This document shows, piece by piece, positions 49,064-58,112 of a stretch of DNA of 64,000 nucleotides (the stretch's first letter is position 1; every line of letters begins with the position of its first letter). The stretch is taken from NCBI GenBank assembly GCA_905212975.1, contig CAJMGO010000006.1, positions 9,767 to 73,766 of the forward strand, given 5' to 3'. This DNA is from CAJMGO01 sp900557305 (GTDB lineage Bacteria; Bacillota_I; Bacilli_A; RF39; UBA660). A program made the position numbers and the translations under genes. The notes beneath the pieces are model-generated. The model made no database searches. It saw only the letters and a program-made list of their open reading frames with translations, and had not been told where the DNA came from.

Positions 49064-50924
49064 GATTATATTCTTTCTTTATGTATACTGATAAAACTGA
49101 AATATCTGCTGGATTAACTCCACTTATTCTTAATGCTTGACCAATTGAAGTTGGCATTACTTCTTTTAATTTTTGTCTTGCCTCACTTGCTATATTTTTT
49201 ACCTTATCATAATTTATATTTTCAGGAATTTTTTTATTTTCAAGACTTAACATTTTTTGAGCTTCTTTTTCTTCTTTTATTATATATCCCTCATATTTAA
49301 TTTGAATTAATGCTTCTTCTATTTCTACTTTTTTATAATCTAATTTAACAATATTTAATAAATGTTCCAAAGTTATTTCTGGTCTTTTTACAAACTCATA
49401 TAAATAAAATCCATCTTTTATTTCTGGTAAATTATTTTGTTTAAAATAATCATTAATTTCTTTTGTTGGAGAAATTTTTATAGTCTTAAATTTTTCTTTT
49501 ATTTCTTCTATATGCTGTTTTTTCTCTTGAAATCTTTTATATCTATCTTCTTTTATTAATCCAACTTCATATCCATATTCAGTTAATCTTAAATCTGCAT
49601 TATCACTTCTTAATAATAATCTATATTCTGCCCTTGAAGTTAAAAGTCTATATGGATCTCTTATTCCTTTTGTAACTAAATCATCTATTAAAACACCAAT
49701 ATATGCTTCATTTCTTTTTAAAATTAATGGTTCTTTATTTTCCAATTTTCGTGCTGCATTAATTCCAGCTATTATTCCTTGACCTGCTGCTTCTTCATAT
49801 CCACTTGTACCATTTATTTGACCCGCAGTAAATAAGTTTTCTATCAATTTTGTTTCTAATGATCTTTTTAATTGTGTTGGATAAATTGAATCATATTCTA
49901 TTGCATATGCGTATTTAAGTATTTTAGCATGTTCAAGTCCTTCAATACTATGTACCATTTGTTCTTGAATATCATGTGGCATTGATGTTGAAAAACCTTG
50001 AAGATAGATATCATCATAATATAAACTTTCTGGTTCTAAGAACAATTGATGTCTTTTTTTATCACTAAATCTTACAACTTTATCTTCAATTGATGGACAA
50101 TATCTTGGACCTATTCCTTTTATATCATCTAAACCACCATACATACTTGACTTATTTAAATTATCTCGTATTATTTGATGCGTTTTTTCATTTGTATAAA
50201 CTATATGACAAGGAACTTGCGAATTGATATCATATAATGGTTCTGTATCAAAGCTAAATGTATGATATTCTTTATCTCCTTCTTCAATTCTAGTTTTTGA
50301 AAAATCAATTGATGCTTTTTCAAGTCTTTGAGGTGTACCAGTTTTCAATCTTTTTATTACAAAACCTAACTTTTTTAAATTTTCACTCAAGAAATTTGAA
50401 GGCTTTTCTCCATGTGGTCCTTCTCTTCTTCTAGTATCACCTACTAAAATATCTGATGCTAAATATGTTCCAGTTGTTAAAATAACAGAATTACTTGTTA
50501 TTTGAGTTCCATCTTCTAAAATTACACCTTTTACCTTATTTTGTTCTACTATTAAATTTTCAACAATACCTTCTTTTATTTCAAGATATTTTTCTTCTTT
50601 TAAATTTTTTAACATTTCCTTTGGATATGTGATTTTATCTCCTTGTGCTCTTAAGGCTTGAACAGCTGGGCCTTTTTTAAAATTAAGCATTTTTATCTGT
50701 AAATGTGTTCTATCCGTATTTATACCCATTTGTCCACCTAATGCATCAATTTCTCTTACCACAATTCCTTTTGCACTTCCACCTATAGATGGATTACATG
50801 GCATATCAGCTATATTTTTCAAATTACCTGTCACTAATAACGTTTTATGTTTCATTCTTGAAGTAGCTAAAGCTGCTTCACATCCAGCATGTCCTCCACC
50901 AACAACTATAACTTCATAATTCAT
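49050..50924 (-). CDS. mnmG: tRNA uridine 5-carboxymethylaminomethyl modification enzyme MnmG
   Basis: A 624-residue FAD protein (GidA). 'VIVVGGGHAGCEAALA' is the FAD-binding motif, and 'MPCNPSIGGSAKGIVVREIDALGGQMG' and 'GTGSGYEEAA'-like blocks ('NGTSGYEEAAGQGIIAGINAA') are family signatures. With MnmE it installs the cmnm5 group on wobble uridine 34. GAGGTG precedes the ATG. Confidence 0.97.
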   Translation of the reverse strand: MNYEVIVVGGGHAGCEAALATSRMKHKTLLVTGNLKNIADMPCNPSIGGSAKGIVVREIDALGGQMGINTDRTHLQIKMLNFKKGPAVQALRAQGDKITYPKEMLKNLKEEKYLEIKEGIVENLIVEQNKVKGVILEDGTQITSNSVILTTGTYLASDILVGDTRRREGPHGEKPSNFLSENLKKLGFVIKRLKTGTPQRLEKASIDFSKTRIEEGDKEYHTFSFDTEPLYDINSQVPCHIVYTNEKTHQIIRDNLNKSSMYGGLDDIKGIGPRYCPSIEDKVVRFSDKKRHQLFLEPESLYYDDIYLQGFSTSMPHDIQEQMVHSIEGLEHAKILKYAYAIEYDSIYPTQLKRSLETKLIENLFTAGQINGTSGYEEAAGQGIIAGINAARKLENKEPLILKRNEAYIGVLIDDLVTKGIRDPYRLLTSRAEYRLLLRSDNADLRLTEYGYEVGLIKEDRYKRFQEKKQHIEEIKEKFKTIKISPTKEINDYFKQNNLPEIKDGFYLYEFVKRPEITLEHLLNIVKLDYKKVEIEEALIQIKYEGYIIKEEKEAQKMLSLENKKIPENINYDKVKNIASEARQKLKEVMPTSIGQALRISGVNPADISVLSVYIKKEYNHEFK

Positions 50925-50982
50925 AAGTTCACCTCACATAATTTTCCTCTATATTATACTCTTTATTAATTAAATAAACAAT

Positions 50983-51010
50983 AAAAAAATTGATATGTTA
51001 TTACCAATTT
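50983..51010 (-). terminator. Terminator downstream of mnmE
   Basis: AAATTG/CAATTT with partial inner pairing and U7 on the minus strand, 17 bp after the mnmE stop. Confidence 0.6.
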
Positions 51011-51027
51011 TCTTCATTTTAATGATA

Positions 51028-52383
51028 TTACTTTCCTAAACAAAATCTACTAAACATTTGATCAATTAATTCTTCTTCATATGTTTCACCTATAATTTCA
51101 CCTAATTTTTTCCATAATGACCTTATATCAAATTCTAATAAATCTATAAAACAATTATTATTTAATTTTTTTTCTATTTCATAACTTAAATCTACACATT
51201 CTCTTAATTTAGATATTGATCTTGAATTTGTTAAATATGTTAGATCTGAGTTTTCTATTTTATTTAAATTAAATACTTCTTCTATTTTATTTTTTAATTG
51301 ATCTATATTAATATTTTTTGTAGCACTTATTTTTATAGCTTCTTGTTCTATATTTTGACTGATTATTAATTTTTTTGGTAAATCAATCTTATTTATAATA
51401 ATGATATGGTTTTTATTTTTTATTTCATTTAATATATGTTCTTCTTCATCAGTTAGTTCTTCATTATTATTTAACATAAAAAGTACTAAATCAGATTCTT
51501 TAATTAATTTTAAACTTTTTTCTACACCTATTTTTTCTACTATATCTTCTGTTTTCCTAATTCCTGCTGTATCTACTATATTTAATAATATACCATTTAA
51601 ATTAATTGTTCCTTCTACTATATCTCTAGTAGTTCCTTCAATATCTGTTACTATTGCTTTTTCTTCTTCAAGTAAATTATTTAAAAGACTACTTTTACCT
51701 ACATTTGGTCTACCTATTATACAAGTTTTTATACCTTCTTTAATTATTTGTCCATTCTCACTATTTTTTAATAACTCTTTCATTTCATTACTGATATTAT
51801 TTAATTTATTTTTTATTTTCTCAATAGTCAAATTTTCTACATCATCATATTCAGGATAATCTATATTTACAGCTATATTAGAAATTATTTCAATTAATTT
51901 TTCTCTTAAATTTTTAATTTTAAGTGTTACATTACCATTTAATTGATTAATGGCTACATTACGAGATAACTCTGTTTTTGCTTCTATTAAATCCATTACT
52001 CCTTCTGCTTCTATTAAATCAATCCTTCCATTTAAAAATGCTCTTTTTGTAAATTCTCCTGGTTCTGCTAATCTACACCCTTTTAAAAGTAAAAGTTCTA
52101 GTATTTTTTTTGTAGTTGCTATACCACCATGACAATTTATTTCTATAATATTTTCACATGTAAAAGTTTTTGGAGCCTTCATTACCGATACTAATACCTC
52201 ATCTATTATTTTATTTTCATCAATAATATGTCCATAATTTATAGTATGTGTATTAACTTTTGTTAGATCTTTTCCTTTAAAAATACTATTTACTATTTTT
52301 ATTGCTTCTGATCCGCTTACTCTTATTATAGATATTGCTCCAACACCAAGTGCTGTTGAAATAGCTGCAATTGTGTCATTCAT
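51028..52383 (-). CDS. mnmE: tRNA modification GTPase MnmE
   Basis: A 451-residue protein: an N-terminal folate-binding domain ('DTIAAISTALGVGAISIIRVSG'), a G domain with 'GRPNVGKSSLLN', 'GTTRDIVEG', 'DTAGIRKTED' and 'NKID', and the invariant C-terminal 'FCLGK'. It is the partner of MnmG. The frame opens 11 codons upstream, but the ATG at 52383 gives the family N-terminus. Confidence 0.97.
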   Translation of the reverse strand: MNDTIAAISTALGVGAISIIRVSGSEAIKIVNSIFKGKDLTKVNTHTINYGHIIDENKIIDEVLVSVMKAPKTFTCENIIEINCHGGIATTKKILELLLLKGCRLAEPGEFTKRAFLNGRIDLIEAEGVMDLIEAKTELSRNVAINQLNGNVTLKIKNLREKLIEIISNIAVNIDYPEYDDVENLTIEKIKNKLNNISNEMKELLKNSENGQIIKEGIKTCIIGRPNVGKSSLLNNLLEEEKAIVTDIEGTTRDIVEGTINLNGILLNIVDTAGIRKTEDIVEKIGVEKSLKLIKESDLVLFMLNNNEELTDEEEHILNEIKNKNHIIIINKIDLPKKLIISQNIEQEAIKISATKNINIDQLKNKIEEVFNLNKIENSDLTYLTNSRSISKLRECVDLSYEIEKKLNNNCFIDLLEFDIRSLWKKLGEIIGETYEEELIDQMFSRFCLGK

Positions 52384-52436
52384 ATAAATTCTTCTTTCTT
52401 TATTAGATAATAACATAAAAATTATTTTTAAACAAT

Positions 52437-52460
52437 AAAAAAGTAGCCTTATAACTACTT
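52437..52460 (-). terminator. Terminator overlapping the end of jag
   Basis: AAGTAG/CTACTT stem with an 8-nt loop and U6 on the minus strand. The jag stop codon at 52455 is inside. Confidence 0.65.
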
Positions 52461-53072
52461 TCCTACATATTTTATAACAACGTGTCTTTCTTTTCCTTCT
52501 CCAACACTTTCAGTTTCTAAATCAGGAAATTCACTTACAATTGTATGTACTATTCTTCTATTGTAAGAATTCATTGGATCTAATGAAGTATCAACTTTTG
52601 TTTTTAAGACTTCTTTTGCAATATTTTTAATATTTTTTTCTAATTTTTTTGTTTGTTCATATTTATAATTTGATATATCGACATTAATTTTTATTTTATT
52701 TTGCAAATCATTTTGAGAAATTTGTCTTAATAAACACTGTATAGCATCTAAAGTTTTTCCTTCTTTACCAATTAATATTGAATTGTTACTTGTTACTAAA
52801 TTAATATTATATATATTATCTTCAGTTATATTTATTTCTGATTCTATTGTTACATTCATTAACTTACTCAATTCGTTGAAAAAATTTTTTAATTGCTTTT
52901 TAATTTCTGCTTTTGTTATAACTGATAAATTATATTTTTGTGATTTAAAAATTTTTCCTTCAGTAAATTGTTCTAAAATAACTAATTCATTTTCATTACA
53001 ATTTAATTCTTCGGTTATTTTATTTATTAAATCTTCTCTATTTTTTCCTTCATACATCAATAAACTAAACAT
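52455..53072 (-). CDS. jag: RNA-binding protein Jag/KhpB
   Basis: A 205-residue protein with an N-terminal Jag_N domain ('MYEGKNREDLINKITEELNCNENELVI'), a KH domain ('NSILIGKEGKTLDAIQCLLRQI') and a C-terminal R3H domain ('MNSYNRRIVHTIVSEFPDLETESVGEGKERHVVI'). KhpB with KhpA binds many RNAs and affects cell elongation. The start at 53072 is preceded by GAGGTG and overlaps the yidC end. Confidence 0.95.
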   Translation of the reverse strand: MFSLLMYEGKNREDLINKITEELNCNENELVILEQFTEGKIFKSQKYNLSVITKAEIKKQLKNFFNELSKLMNVTIESEINITEDNIYNINLVTSNNSILIGKEGKTLDAIQCLLRQISQNDLQNKIKINVDISNYKYEQTKKLEKNIKNIAKEVLKTKVDTSLDPMNSYNRRIVHTIVSEFPDLETESVGEGKERHVVIKYVGK

Positions 53073-54018
53073 CTTTAACACCTCTTTTTACAATTAAATT
53101 TTGCACAATTGTAAATACGTTTGATGTTACCCAATATATTGCTATACCTGATGAGATTGAAAATGCTGTAATAGTCATCATTACCACCATAATATTTTGC
53201 ATTAATTTCATTTGTTTTGCTTGTTCATCACTCATTAAACTACTATTTAATTTAAATGAAAAATATGTTGCGGCAGCTATTAAAACTATAAATATTATAT
53301 AATGAAATTTTCCATTTAATACTGCTGTTAATGGACTTGTACCAAGTTGAAAACCTAAGAATGTTTCTTCAAATATTACAGGTATTCTTCCAATTGCTTC
53401 ATAAAATGCAAAGAATAGTGGAATTTGTATAAAAGAAAATAAACATCCAGACATTGGATTAATTCCATATTTCTTGTAAAGCATCATCATTTCTTGTGAT
53501 TTTTGCATCATAGCTTCTTGATTATTTTTATTTTGATACTTTTTTTCTAATTTTTCTAATTCTGGTTTTGCTTTTTGCATATTTTTTGATTGTTTTGCTG
53601 TTTTTAATGTAATTGGCATTACAATTGCTCTAATTAAGATTGTTACTAATATTAAAGATAATCCATAACTTTTTACTAGATTTCCTATTTTAATTATAAT
53701 CCAAGCTAATGGTTTTACAAATATATTAGTCCATAACGACTCATATTTACCATTTATTTTCATTTTACTACATTCTTCTAATTTTTTTAAATCAACTTTT
53801 GATGATTTCTTTACTGATTTATTATAATTTTCATAGATTTTAATTATTTCTTTATCTGTTGGTTTACATAAAATATTTTTTGTAAGTACTTGTCCTGTTG
53901 TTTCATTTTTTACTTGTTTACCATCATCTGTTTTTAAATATTTTGTACAACCTGATAAACTAAATATCATAAGTACTAGCACTAAAATTTTTGTTACATT
54001 ATTAATTTTTTTCTTCAT
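53065..54018 (-). CDS. yidC: Membrane protein insertase YidC (SpoIIIJ/OxaA)
   Basis: A 317-residue membrane insertase: a lipoprotein signal peptide ('VLMIFSLSGC'), then about five TM helices of the 60KD_IMP domain ('PLAWIIIKIGNLVKSYGLSLILVTILIRAIVMPITLKTAKQSKNM', 'GCLFSFIQIPLFFAFYEAI', 'SGIAIYWVTSNVFTIVQNLI'). The charged 'MPITLKTAKQS' carries the hydrophilic-groove region. It inserts small membrane proteins and cooperates with SecYEG. It overlaps rnpA and jag. Confidence 0.97.
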   Translation of the reverse strand: MKKKINNVTKILVLVLMIFSLSGCTKYLKTDDGKQVKNETTGQVLTKNILCKPTDKEIIKIYENYNKSVKKSSKVDLKKLEECSKMKINGKYESLWTNIFVKPLAWIIIKIGNLVKSYGLSLILVTILIRAIVMPITLKTAKQSKNMQKAKPELEKLEKKYQNKNNQEAMMQKSQEMMMLYKKYGINPMSGCLFSFIQIPLFFAFYEAIGRIPVIFEETFLGFQLGTSPLTAVLNGKFHYIIFIVLIAAATYFSFKLNSSLMSDEQAKQMKLMQNIMVVMMTITAFSISSGIAIYWVTSNVFTIVQNLIVKRGVKDV

Positions 54019-54358
54019 AATTTTCTCCTTTTTCTATTAAGTTATTTTTATTTAAAATATACAATAAATGTTCCTCATTATCATGATAATTCAAATCTAA
54101 ATAACTCTTTCTTATAATTATAATACAATTAAAATTATTTTTATAGTGTTTTTTATCAATTATGCTCCTTACCTGTCTTTTTATCTTATTTCTAACTACA
54201 GCATTACCTATTTTTTTACTTACAGATATTCCAAATTTATAAACATCAGTTGTACCCTCTTCTATATATAATAGAAAACCTTTATACTTTATTGGGTTTG
54301 AATGTTTTACTATTCTACTAAAATCTTTATTTTCTTTTAATACATTTATTTTCTTCAT
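54002..54358 (-). CDS. rnpA: Ribonuclease P protein component
   Basis: A 118-residue basic protein with the RnpA signature 'VSKKIGNAVVRNKIKRQVRSI' in the middle and 'KENKDFSRIVKHSN' at the N-terminus. It binds RNase P RNA to mature tRNA 5' ends. It follows rpmH across a hairpin. Confidence 0.97.
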   Translation of the reverse strand: MKKINVLKENKDFSRIVKHSNPIKYKGFLLYIEEGTTDVYKFGISVSKKIGNAVVRNKIKRQVRSIIDKKHYKNNFNCIIIIRKSYLDLNYHDNEEHLLYILNKNNLIEKGENYEEKN

Positions 54359-54378
54359 ATAAACCTTCCTTTAATAGA

Positions 54379-54401
54379 AAAAATCCACTGCTTAACAGTG
54401 G
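54379..54401 (-). terminator. Hairpin between rpmH and rnpA
   Basis: CCACTG/CAGTGG (6-bp stem, 5-nt loop) followed by ATTTTTT on the minus strand. It could reduce rnpA expression relative to rpmH. Confidence 0.75.
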
Positions 54402-54408
54402 GTACGAA

Positions 54409-54531
54409 TTAACGAGCTAAAACTTTACGTCCTTTTCTTCTTCTATTATTAACGATTTTTGTTTTCATACGAGCTAAGAAACCTTGTTTTTTACTTCTTC
54501 TATGATTATTTGGTTGATAAGTTCTTTTCAT
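54409..54531 (-). CDS. rpmH: Ribosomal protein bL34, short form
   Basis: A 40-residue bL34: 'MKRTYQPNNHRRSKKQGFLA', then 'MKTK' and 'RRRKGRKVLAR'. It is about four residues shorter than the usual 44, with the gap in the centre ('TKIVNNRRRKG'). GGAGGTGG lies ahead of the ATG at 54531; the open frame continues upstream by chance. Confidence 0.95.
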   Translation of the reverse strand: MKRTYQPNNHRRSKKQGFLARMKTKIVNNRRRKGRKVLAR

Positions 54532-54620
54532 AATTCCACCTCCTGCTAAAAATTTATAAATACTCATACCATTATATATATATTTCCTTGTTTTGTCAAT
54601 TATTTTTTTATTTTTAAAAG

Positions 54621-54819
54621 TTTTGCACATTTTCAACATTGATGATTTTTTTATAAACATAGTTTTGCACATATTATTTTGTTTAAATATTTTATATTTT
54701 TAGTTTTACACATTTTATAAATTTTATTTTTAGTATTATTTATAAGATGTAATTTACGTTTTCTACATATTATGTGCAAAAGTAATGAACATGTTTAAAT
54801 AAATTAAAAGTTTTGCACA
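54621..54819 (+). other. oriC: oriC upstream DnaA-box cluster
   Basis: The 350-bp gap between rpmH and dnaA contains repeated TTTTGCACA sequences: 54621-54629, 54663-54671, 54811-54819, inverted at 54773-54781, plus TTTTACACA at 54704-54712 and TTTTCAACA at 54630-54638. These differ from the TTATCCACA consensus mainly at position 3. The region is otherwise extremely AT-rich. It is the upstream half of a bipartite origin, as in B. subtilis. Confidence 0.8.
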
Positions 54820-54881
54820 TTTATGTTTATTTTTTCTTTTTTTTGTTGTAAAATATTGTGTATAAGTTGTAGGAGGGTTTT

Positions 54882-56234
54882 ATGGATGTAGATAAATTGT
54901 GGAATTCTTTTTTGACAAGAATAAAAAAAGAAATATCTTCTATAGCATATGATACTTGGTTTTCTGAAACAAAACTCCATGATATTGATAATAACATAGC
55001 TAAAGTAATCGTACCAATGCATATTCATAAAAAAAATTTAAAAGAAAATTATAATGAACTTATACAAGATATTTTTACTGAAATATCTGGTTCAAACTTT
55101 AAATTTGAATATTTAACAGAAGAAGAAATTGAAAAAAATATTGAAATTGATACAGATACAATAGGGGTACCTTCATCTAGTTTATTTGAATCAAATATCA
55201 ATCCAAAATATTGTTTTGAAAATTATATAGTAGGTGAGAGTAATAAATTTGCACATGCTACAGCACTTGCAGTTGCTGAAAATCCAGGTAGTATGTATAA
55301 TCCTTTATTTATATATGCGAGTAGTGGACTTGGTAAAACACATCTTATGCATGCAATTGGAAACTATATTATAAAGAATAGTAATAAAAAAGTTTTATAT
55401 GTAACATGTGAAAAGTTTATAGAAGATTTTATTGGAATAACAAGAAAAAAAAGTAAAACAGAAAATTTTGATAGTGTAGATATTTTTAAAAAAAAGTATA
55501 GAAATATTGATGTTTTACTTATAGATGATATACAATACTTAGGTAGTGCAAATCAAACACAACAAGAATTCTTCAACACATTTAATGATTTATATGGAAA
55601 TAATAAACAAATTATTATTTCTTCTGATAGATCACCTGATGATTTAAAATTATTAGAAGAAAGACTTAGAACAAGATTTAACTGGGGACTTACAATTAAT
55701 ATTTTACCACCGGATTTAGAACTCAGAATGGAAATTATAGATAAAAAACTTGAAGGACATATAGCTAATAATTCTTTTCCTCAAGAGGTTAAAGAATATA
55801 TTGCTGCTAATTGTACAAGTGATATAAGAAAGCTTGAAGGAGCTATTACTAGAGTAGTCGCATATGCAACTATGATGAATAATAGTAATATAACTATTGA
55901 TTTAGCTGTTGAAGCTTTGAAAGATTTTGTATCTAAAAGTTTTGTATCTAAAAATAGAATTCAACAGGTTCAACAAATTGTTGCTAATCATTATAATATA
56001 TCTGTTGAAGATATTAAAAGTAAAAAAAGAATTTCTTCTATAGCTGTACCAAGGCAGGTAGCTATGTATATATGTAGAATTACATATGAAGAACCTTTGA
56101 CTAAAATAGGTACGGAATTTGGTGGTAAAAATCATACAACAGTTATGCATTCTGTAGAAAAGATAAAAAATCAAATAAAAAAAGATGAAAATCTTAATAA
56201 AGAAATTAATAAAATTATTAATAGTATCAAATAA
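54882..56234 (+). CDS. dnaA: Chromosomal replication initiator DnaA
   Basis: A 450-residue initiator. Domain I is at residues 1-80 and the linker domain II is very short. The AAA+ domain has Walker A 'SSGLGKTHLMHAIGNYI' near residue 150, 'VLLIDDIQYL' and 'SSDRSPDDLKLLEERLRTRFNWGL'. The C-terminal HTH carries the DnaA signature 'GTEFGGKNHTTVMHSVEKI'. AGGAGGG precedes the ATG at 54882. DnaA-box clusters flank the gene on both sides. Confidence 0.98.
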   Translation: MDVDKLWNSFLTRIKKEISSIAYDTWFSETKLHDIDNNIAKVIVPMHIHKKNLKENYNELIQDIFTEISGSNFKFEYLTEEEIEKNIEIDTDTIGVPSSSLFESNINPKYCFENYIVGESNKFAHATALAVAENPGSMYNPLFIYASSGLGKTHLMHAIGNYIIKNSNKKVLYVTCEKFIEDFIGITRKKSKTENFDSVDIFKKKYRNIDVLLIDDIQYLGSANQTQQEFFNTFNDLYGNNKQIIISSDRSPDDLKLLEERLRTRFNWGLTINILPPDLELRMEIIDKKLEGHIANNSFPQEVKEYIAANCTSDIRKLEGAITRVVAYATMMNNSNITIDLAVEALKDFVSKSFVSKNRIQQVQQIVANHYNISVEDIKSKKRISSIAVPRQVAMYICRITYEEPLTKIGTEFGGKNHTTVMHSVEKIKNQIKKDENLNKEINKIINSIK

Positions 56235-56260
56235 TGTTTAAAACTTTTTGAATATGAAAG

Positions 56261-56350
56261 TTTTGCACATCTATTTTTTCTTTGAAAATTAAAGGTATGT
56301 TGATACTTTTGCACATTTTCAACACCTATAATAATAAAAAGTATAAAAAA
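56261..56350 (+). other. oriC: oriC downstream cluster and candidate unwinding site
   Basis: Between dnaA and dnaN there are TTTTGCACA boxes at 56261-56269 and 56307-56315, the second followed at once by TTTTCAACA (56316-56324). Then comes CC and a TATAATAATAAAAAG run (56327 onward) that resembles a DnaA-trio array next to an AT-rich unwinding element. The order box-box-trio matches the basal unwinding system of Bacillus. Confidence 0.65.
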
Positions 56351-56375
56351 ATAATATTTAGAAAAGAGGATTTTT

Positions 56376-57497
56376 ATGAAATTAGAAATAAAAAAAGAAA
56401 TATTAATGGAACAATTAAATAACGTTATTAAAGGTATTTCAAATAAAAATATAATACCTGTTCTTAACTGTATTAAATTTGAATTAACAAATGAGGGTTT
56501 ATACTTATTAAGTACTGATAATGATATTGCTATAAAATGTTTTATAGATCAAAAAGATATAGAAAATATAGATACTTGTGGAGAAATATTAGTATCTGGT
56601 AGATATATATATGACATTATAAAAAAATTACCTAATGAAATAGTAAAAATTGAAGAAGTTGTTGATAATAAAATTTTTATAACTACATCGTCATCTTCAT
56701 TTAATTTAAATTGTAATAATGCTAGTGAATTTCCTAGATTAGATTTAAAAGAAAGTAATAATCCTATTGTAATAAGAAAAAAAGTAATAAAAAATATAAT
56801 TCGTCAAACTGCTTTTGCTACATCAACACAAGAGTCTAGACCAACATTAACAGGTATTAATTTTAAAATTGTGGAAAACTTGATGGAAGTTACTGCAACA
56901 GATTCATATAGAGTTTCTAAAAAGAATATTTATTTAGATAGTCCTATAAATGAAGAAATTAATATAATTATTCCAACTCGTAATTTAAATGAATTATCTA
57001 AATTATTAGATGATTCTGAAAATGATGTTGAAATGCATGTATTTAATAATAAAGTTATATTTAAATTTGATAATATAATTATGATGACTAGACTTATAAA
57101 TGGAACATTTCCTGATATATCAAAATTAATACCTACAGATTTTCAATTAAAATTAGATATGAATTTAAGTGAATTTTATAATGCACTTGATAGAGCTTCT
57201 TTATTTACAAATGAAGATGATAAAAATACAATAGAATTAAAAACTGAAATGCATGATATAGTTATTTCTTCAAATATTCCAGAAATAGGAAATGTAGAAG
57301 AAAAAATAGAAGTTACAAAAAATAATGATAGTAATATTGAAATAGCGTTTAGTTCTAGATATATGATGGATGCTCTAAAAGCTTTAGAGTGTGAAAATAT
57401 AGAAATTTCATTTAGTGGAGAAGTAAAACCAATAATTATTAAAAATAAAGATGATGATAATTTAATTGAATTAATAGTACCAATTAGAACATATTAA
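56376..57497 (+). CDS. dnaN: DNA polymerase III beta sliding clamp
   Basis: A 373-residue clamp with three repeats of the beta fold. 'VLNCIKFELTNEGLYLLSTDNDI' is in domain I, 'PTLTGINFKIVENLMEVTATDSYRVSKK' in domain II, and the C-terminal 'ELIVPIRTY' matches the family ending MPxRxY. It tethers polymerases to DNA. A terminator follows, separating it from comK. Confidence 0.97.
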   Translation: MKLEIKKEILMEQLNNVIKGISNKNIIPVLNCIKFELTNEGLYLLSTDNDIAIKCFIDQKDIENIDTCGEILVSGRYIYDIIKKLPNEIVKIEEVVDNKIFITTSSSSFNLNCNNASEFPRLDLKESNNPIVIRKKVIKNIIRQTAFATSTQESRPTLTGINFKIVENLMEVTATDSYRVSKKNIYLDSPINEEINIIIPTRNLNELSKLLDDSENDVEMHVFNNKVIFKFDNIIMMTRLINGTFPDISKLIPTDFQLKLDMNLSEFYNALDRASLFTNEDDKNTIELKTEMHDIVISSNIPEIGNVEEKIEVTKNNDSNIEIAFSSRYMMDALKALECENIEISFSGEVKPIIIKNKDDDNLIELIVPIRTY

Positions 57498-57527
57498 AGC
57501 AAAAATTATATAATTTTGCTTTTTTTT
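57498..57527 (+). terminator. Terminator of dnaN
   Basis: AGCAAAA/TTTTGCT with a 9-nt AT loop followed by seven T residues. Confidence 0.75.
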
Positions 57528-57541
57528 GTAAAAAAAATGTT

Positions 57542-57572
57542 TTTTTTCGACATAATTCTTGTTTTTTCGACA
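57542..57572 (+). promoter_or_regulatory. Direct repeat ahead of comK
   Basis: TTTTTTCGACA occurs twice, at 57542-57552 and 57562-57572, exactly 20 bp apart. It lies 47 bp upstream of the comK start and overlaps long A and T tracts (AAAAAAAATGTTTTTTTT). Paired A/T blocks resemble ComK boxes, so autoregulation is possible. Confidence 0.45.
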
Positions 57573-57618
57573 AATGATTATGTTCTAATAGAAACCGTTT
57601 TAGAAGGAGGTGTATTCT

Positions 57619-58077
57619 ATGAGTGGAGAATATGAAATAAATTCAGATACATTAATGATAGTTCCAGTAAATTCAAAAATATCTAAAATAATAGAATGTA
57701 ATGAGGAATTTTTAATAGAAAAAAATACTACTGAAATTATAGATGATAGTTGTAAATTTTTTGGAAGTTCTTATAATGGAAGATTTGAAGGTACAAAAAG
57801 AATGATTGGTGTTAATTATAAAGCACCAATTGTTGTAGAAGAATCAAGAGAGATAATTTTTTTTCCAACAAGTTCACCAAGATTTGATAATTGTTACTGG
57901 ATATGTTTAAATAAGATTGAATCTTATGAAAAATGTGGAAAAAATACTAAAATTGTTTTTAAAAATAAAATTGAATATATAGTACCTATATCATATAGAA
58001 TATTAGAAAATCAAATTTTAAGGTCAACATTATTAGAGTCAAAATTAAGATCTAGAAAATACTCAAAAATGTATTAA
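57619..58077 (+). CDS. comK: ComK-family competence transcription factor
   Basis: A 152-residue protein matching ComK along its length: 'YEINSDTLMIVPVNS' at the N-terminus, 'IIDDSCKFFGSSYNGRFEGTKRMIGVNYKAPIVVEE' (the SxxGR-x-x-T/ATK block) and 'IFFFPTSSPRFDNCYWICLNKIE', then 'IVPISYRILENQILRSTLLESKL'. ComK is the master activator of DNA-uptake genes in Bacilli. It has its own terminator and sits between dnaN and recF, where the S4-domain gene yaaA/rlbA is normally found. AGGAGGTG precedes the ATG at 57619. Confidence 0.9.
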   Translation: MSGEYEINSDTLMIVPVNSKISKIIECNEEFLIEKNTTEIIDDSCKFFGSSYNGRFEGTKRMIGVNYKAPIVVEESREIIFFPTSSPRFDNCYWICLNKIESYEKCGKNTKIVFKNKIEYIVPISYRILENQILRSTLLESKLRSRKYSKMY

Positions 58078-58101
58078 AAATAAGCAAAATGCTTATTTTT
58101 T
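58078..58101 (+). terminator. Terminator of comK
   Basis: AAATAAGCA/TGCTTATTT, 9-bp stem, 3-nt loop, then T6. It starts directly after the comK stop codon. Confidence 0.85.
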
Positions 58102-58112
58102 CTTCTATTTTG

